Assembly (NCBI RefSeq): GCF_017792025.1
Contig: NZ_CP046956.1
Span: 310,001-374,000 of the forward strand
Direction: 5' to 3'
Length of the DNA: 64,000 nt
Origin: Sediminibacillus dalangtanensis
GTDB lineage: Bacteria; Bacillota; Bacilli; Bacillales; Amphibacillaceae
Below the pieces are notes generated by a model, which saw nothing but the letters and a program-made list of their open reading frames with translations, searched no databases and had not been told where the DNA came from. Every line of letters begins with the position of its first letter. The first letter of the stretch is position 1. Shown piece by piece: positions 62,160 to 64,000 of this stretch. A program made the position numbers and the translations under genes.

Positions 62160-62743
62160 ATCCATGTATCTCCTTGATCACATTTTATTAGTCTATTGAA
62201 CGCGGTCCATACCTTTGAAAAAAAGGCATCTCCCAGGACACGCTGATATTGCAGGCCACCCTTCGCACTAGTGATGAGGAGGGCTGCCAATCCTTCCAAG
62301 TCATCGATTGCTTTCAGGCCGCCATCCTGTTTTGCATCTTCAAGCAGCTCTGTCAATATCCTGATTTCCCTTTGGCTGATCTGTCGGACTTTTTCCTGCA
62401 TGGGTCCGGGCAAGTCATTATAGTCTACCTGTAATGCGGAAATCGGACAAACCGCATGCCGATCAACTTGAGCCGCTCTTTTGGAGAGGAAGACCAATGG
62501 TTTGTCGGTGGTTTTTATCGTTTCCTCTTTGATGGTGGCATATGTTTGTTCAAGTGTTTCTTCCAGATACGTACAAACGGCGATGCCCAAATCTCCTTTC
62601 TTTTCAAAATGATAATGAATGCCAGCCTTTGTGATACCGAGCTCTTTCGCCAAGTCATCATAGCTGAAAGCCAGAAAGCCTTTTTCTTTTATAAACTTCA
62701 TCGTTAATAAAACGATTTGGGTTTTTTTCTTTGTCATGGCCAT
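62156..62743 (-). CDS. TetR-family regulator
   Basis: A 195-aa repressor with N-terminal helix-turn-helix FSYDDLAKELGITKAGIHYHFEKKGDLG (residues ~27-54) and a ligand domain containing AVCPISALQVDYNDLP, typical of the TetR_C-type group responding to small electrophiles or lipids. It is coupled to fabF by an ATGA overlap, which suggests that fabF is its target. An inverted repeat 7 bases upstream of its start is the likely operator. ATG 62737 is an alternative start. Confidence 0.87.
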   Translation of the reverse strand: MAMTKKKTQIVLLTMKFIKEKGFLAFSYDDLAKELGITKAGIHYHFEKKGDLGIAVCTYLEETLEQTYATIKEETIKTTDKPLVFLSKRAAQVDRHAVCPISALQVDYNDLPGPMQEKVRQISQREIRILTELLEDAKQDGGLKAIDDLEGLAALLITSAKGGLQYQRVLGDAFFSKVWTAFNRLIKCDQGDTWI

Positions 62744-62749
62744 ACACTA

Positions 62750-62767
62750 ACTTACTAATAGGTAAGT
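62750..62767. promoter_or_regulatory. Inverted repeat operator of the tetR-fabF operon
   Basis: ACTTAC-TAATAG-GTAAGT, with perfect 6-bp arms, sits just before the tetR start. A TTGACG on the minus strand at 62774-62769 could be a -35 element, which would place the repeat between -35 and -10. The layout suits autorepression. Confidence 0.6.
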
Positions 62768-62975
62768 CGTCAACTGAACGGGTTCCTTCAAAATGAAAGC
62801 AATGGTATCTATATCACCTCATTTACAGGACATGGGTAGTCTTGATAATCAAAAGGTTATAATAGAGAATGGATAGATAACAGAAATATTGAAAATGCCC
62901 GCGTTATCACGGAAAGTGTTTTTGGTGAAATTGAAGAGGAAGGGCATTACTCGATCGTTTTGGGGAGTGAAATAA

Positions 62976-63671
62976 ATGCAGGATATTTCTATTTTAATAG
63001 CGGACGATGAAAAGGAGATTGCCGATTTGATTTCCATTCATCTTGAAAAAGAAGGATATCGCGTCTTCGTGGCGGCGGATGGCAAGGAGGCATTGGACAT
63101 AGTCCAGCGTCAATCCATTGATCTGCTTGTTTTGGATATCATGATGCCGAAGATAGATGGATATGAAGTGACCCGCCAGATCCGGGAGCGTTACAATATG
63201 CCGATTATTTTTTTGAGTGCGAAGACTTCGGATTTTGACAAGGTGCAAGGGTTGGTGATCGGTGCGGATGATTATATGACAAAACCCTTCAACCCGATTG
63301 AGTTGATTGCCCGGGTTAATGCAAAGCTGCGCCGGTTCAAGAAATGGAATCACAAGCAGACAACACAGACGTACGACCTGGAGTTCGGCGGATTGCATAT
63401 TTCTCCTGACCAGCGTCGTGTATTGCTTTATGGAGAAACGGTTGAATTGACGCCGAAGGAATTTGATATTTTATATTTACTGGCCAGTCATCCGAAGAAG
63501 GTTTTCAGTGTAGAAAATATCTTTCAGCGAGTCTGGGATGAAGCGTATTATGAAGGGGCCAATACCGTGATGGTTCATATCCGCACCCTCCGGAAAAAGC
63601 TGAAGGAAGACAAGCGGAAAATTAAATTCATCAAAACAGTTTGGGGCGTTGGATATGCATTCAATGGGTAA
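62976..63671 (+). CDS. OmpR-family response regulator
   Basis: A 231-aa regulator. The receiver has ADDEKE, phospho-acceptor Asp54 in LLVLDIMMPK, Ser in IIFLSAKT and Lys in YMTKPFNP; the winged helix has ELTPKEFDILYLLASHP and FIKTVWGVGYAF. It resembles VanR/SaeR-type regulators, but the regulon is unknown. GGGGAGTG precedes the ATG. The kinase gene overlaps its 3' end by 17 nt. Confidence 0.92.
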   Translation: MQDISILIADDEKEIADLISIHLEKEGYRVFVAADGKEALDIVQRQSIDLLVLDIMMPKIDGYEVTRQIRERYNMPIIFLSAKTSDFDKVQGLVIGADDYMTKPFNPIELIARVNAKLRRFKKWNHKQTTQTYDLEFGGLHISPDQRRVLLYGETVELTPKEFDILYLLASHPKKVFSVENIFQRVWDEAYYEGANTVMVHIRTLRKKLKEDKRKIKFIKTVWGVGYAFNG

Positions 63672-64000
63672 CCTATTACACAGTTTTCGAGCGAGGATGG
63701 TGATGTTATTCGGTTTGAGTATGCTGCTTTCCGGGCTGGTCACGTATCTGATCTATAAAGCTTTGCAATATTATTACCATACCATGGTTGATTACCAGGA
63801 TCCGCTCACACGCTTGCGTGCCTTTATTCTCCAGGTGGGAGATATTAATTTCTTTTTAATCATTTTTATACCGGTTGCGATATTGTTTTTCTTCGTACTT
63901 ACGAAGCCTTATTTAACGTACTTTGATGAAATATCGAAGGGAATACACTACCTTGCCCGAGGAGATTTTCAACACACGATTGCCATCCAGACAAAGGATG
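63655..64000 (+). CDS. Sensor histidine kinase, N-terminal part (cut by window end)
   Basis: The frame from ATG 63655 runs off the window (115 codons seen). It has helix 1 (about residues 13-33, MVMLFGLSMLLSGLVTYLIY), a short ~35-residue loop with DYQDPLTRLRAF, helix 2 (about 66-84) and the start of a HAMP domain (EISKGIHYLARGDF). The small extracellular loop suggests sensing within or at the membrane, as in VanS-like intramembrane kinases. ATG 63664 is an alternative start. Confidence 0.85.
   Translation, partial: MHSMGNLLHSFRARMVMLFGLSMLLSGLVTYLIYKALQYYYHTMVDYQDPLTRLRAFILQVGDINFFLIIFIPVAILFFFVLTKPYLTYFDEISKGIHYLARGDFQHTIAIQTKD

Overview
The window is a chromosomal segment of a spore-forming, probably halotolerant member of the Bacillaceae. 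The evidence is the gene order thiL-tsaE-tsaB-rimI-tsaD / ydiF / rex / ydiL-ydiK / groES-groEL, which matches the Bacillus subtilis ydi-gro region, plus a CIRCE operator, cre-like CcpA sites, a HutP attenuator, a CwlJ-type spore cortex hydrolase, a GbsR-controlled glycine betaine locus and two families of short interspersed repeats of the Bacillaceae type.

Layout. Bases 1-1865 are the end of an rRNA operon (3' part of 23S, 5S, tRNA-fMet, tRNA-Asp) with an odd set of tandem ~72-bp hairpin units between the tRNAs. Bases 2056-5678 carry thiamine monophosphate kinase and the t6A tRNA-modification genes. A cluster of DnaA-box-like 9-mers lies between tsaD and ydiF. Rex, an MFS exporter, a CPBP membrane protease pair and the chaperonin operon follow, to 14185. 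Bases 14497-22947 are a visibly AT-richer accessory island: a Gabija-like pair (OLD-family ATPase/TOPRIM nuclease plus UvrD-like helicase), a SIR2-domain protein, a thrice-broken HEPN-like pseudogene and a PD-(D/E)xK nuclease. This looks like a defence island inserted between groEL and hut.

Bases 23255-30693 are a complete histidine utilisation operon (hutP, H, U, I, G and a YuiF-like transporter) with a cre-overlapped promoter and a four-triplet HutP box before a terminator. Then come an orphan CcsA/ResC-like cytochrome c biogenesis protein, a VTC polyphosphate polymerase / DUF4956 / beta-helix lipoprotein cluster with a two-component system, an SPL-like radical SAM protein, an orphan betaine-binding lipoprotein, gbsR, betaine aldehyde dehydrogenase and an FAD choline dehydrogenase (osmoprotectant synthesis), a yfmS-yfmT pair, cwlJ and the methylcitrate operon prpC-prpD-prpB.

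From 52.3 kb on there is a decayed region with a fragment duplicated from a nearby short-chain dehydrogenase gene, a frameshifted small gene, a small membrane protein, the dehydrogenase itself, then a carbohydrate group (solute-binding lipoprotein with LacI-type operators, GH35-like glycosidase, sulfatase), a second-type fabF under a TetR regulator and the start of a second two-component system cut by the window end.

All calls rest on reading the sequence and recalled family knowledge; no database search was run.
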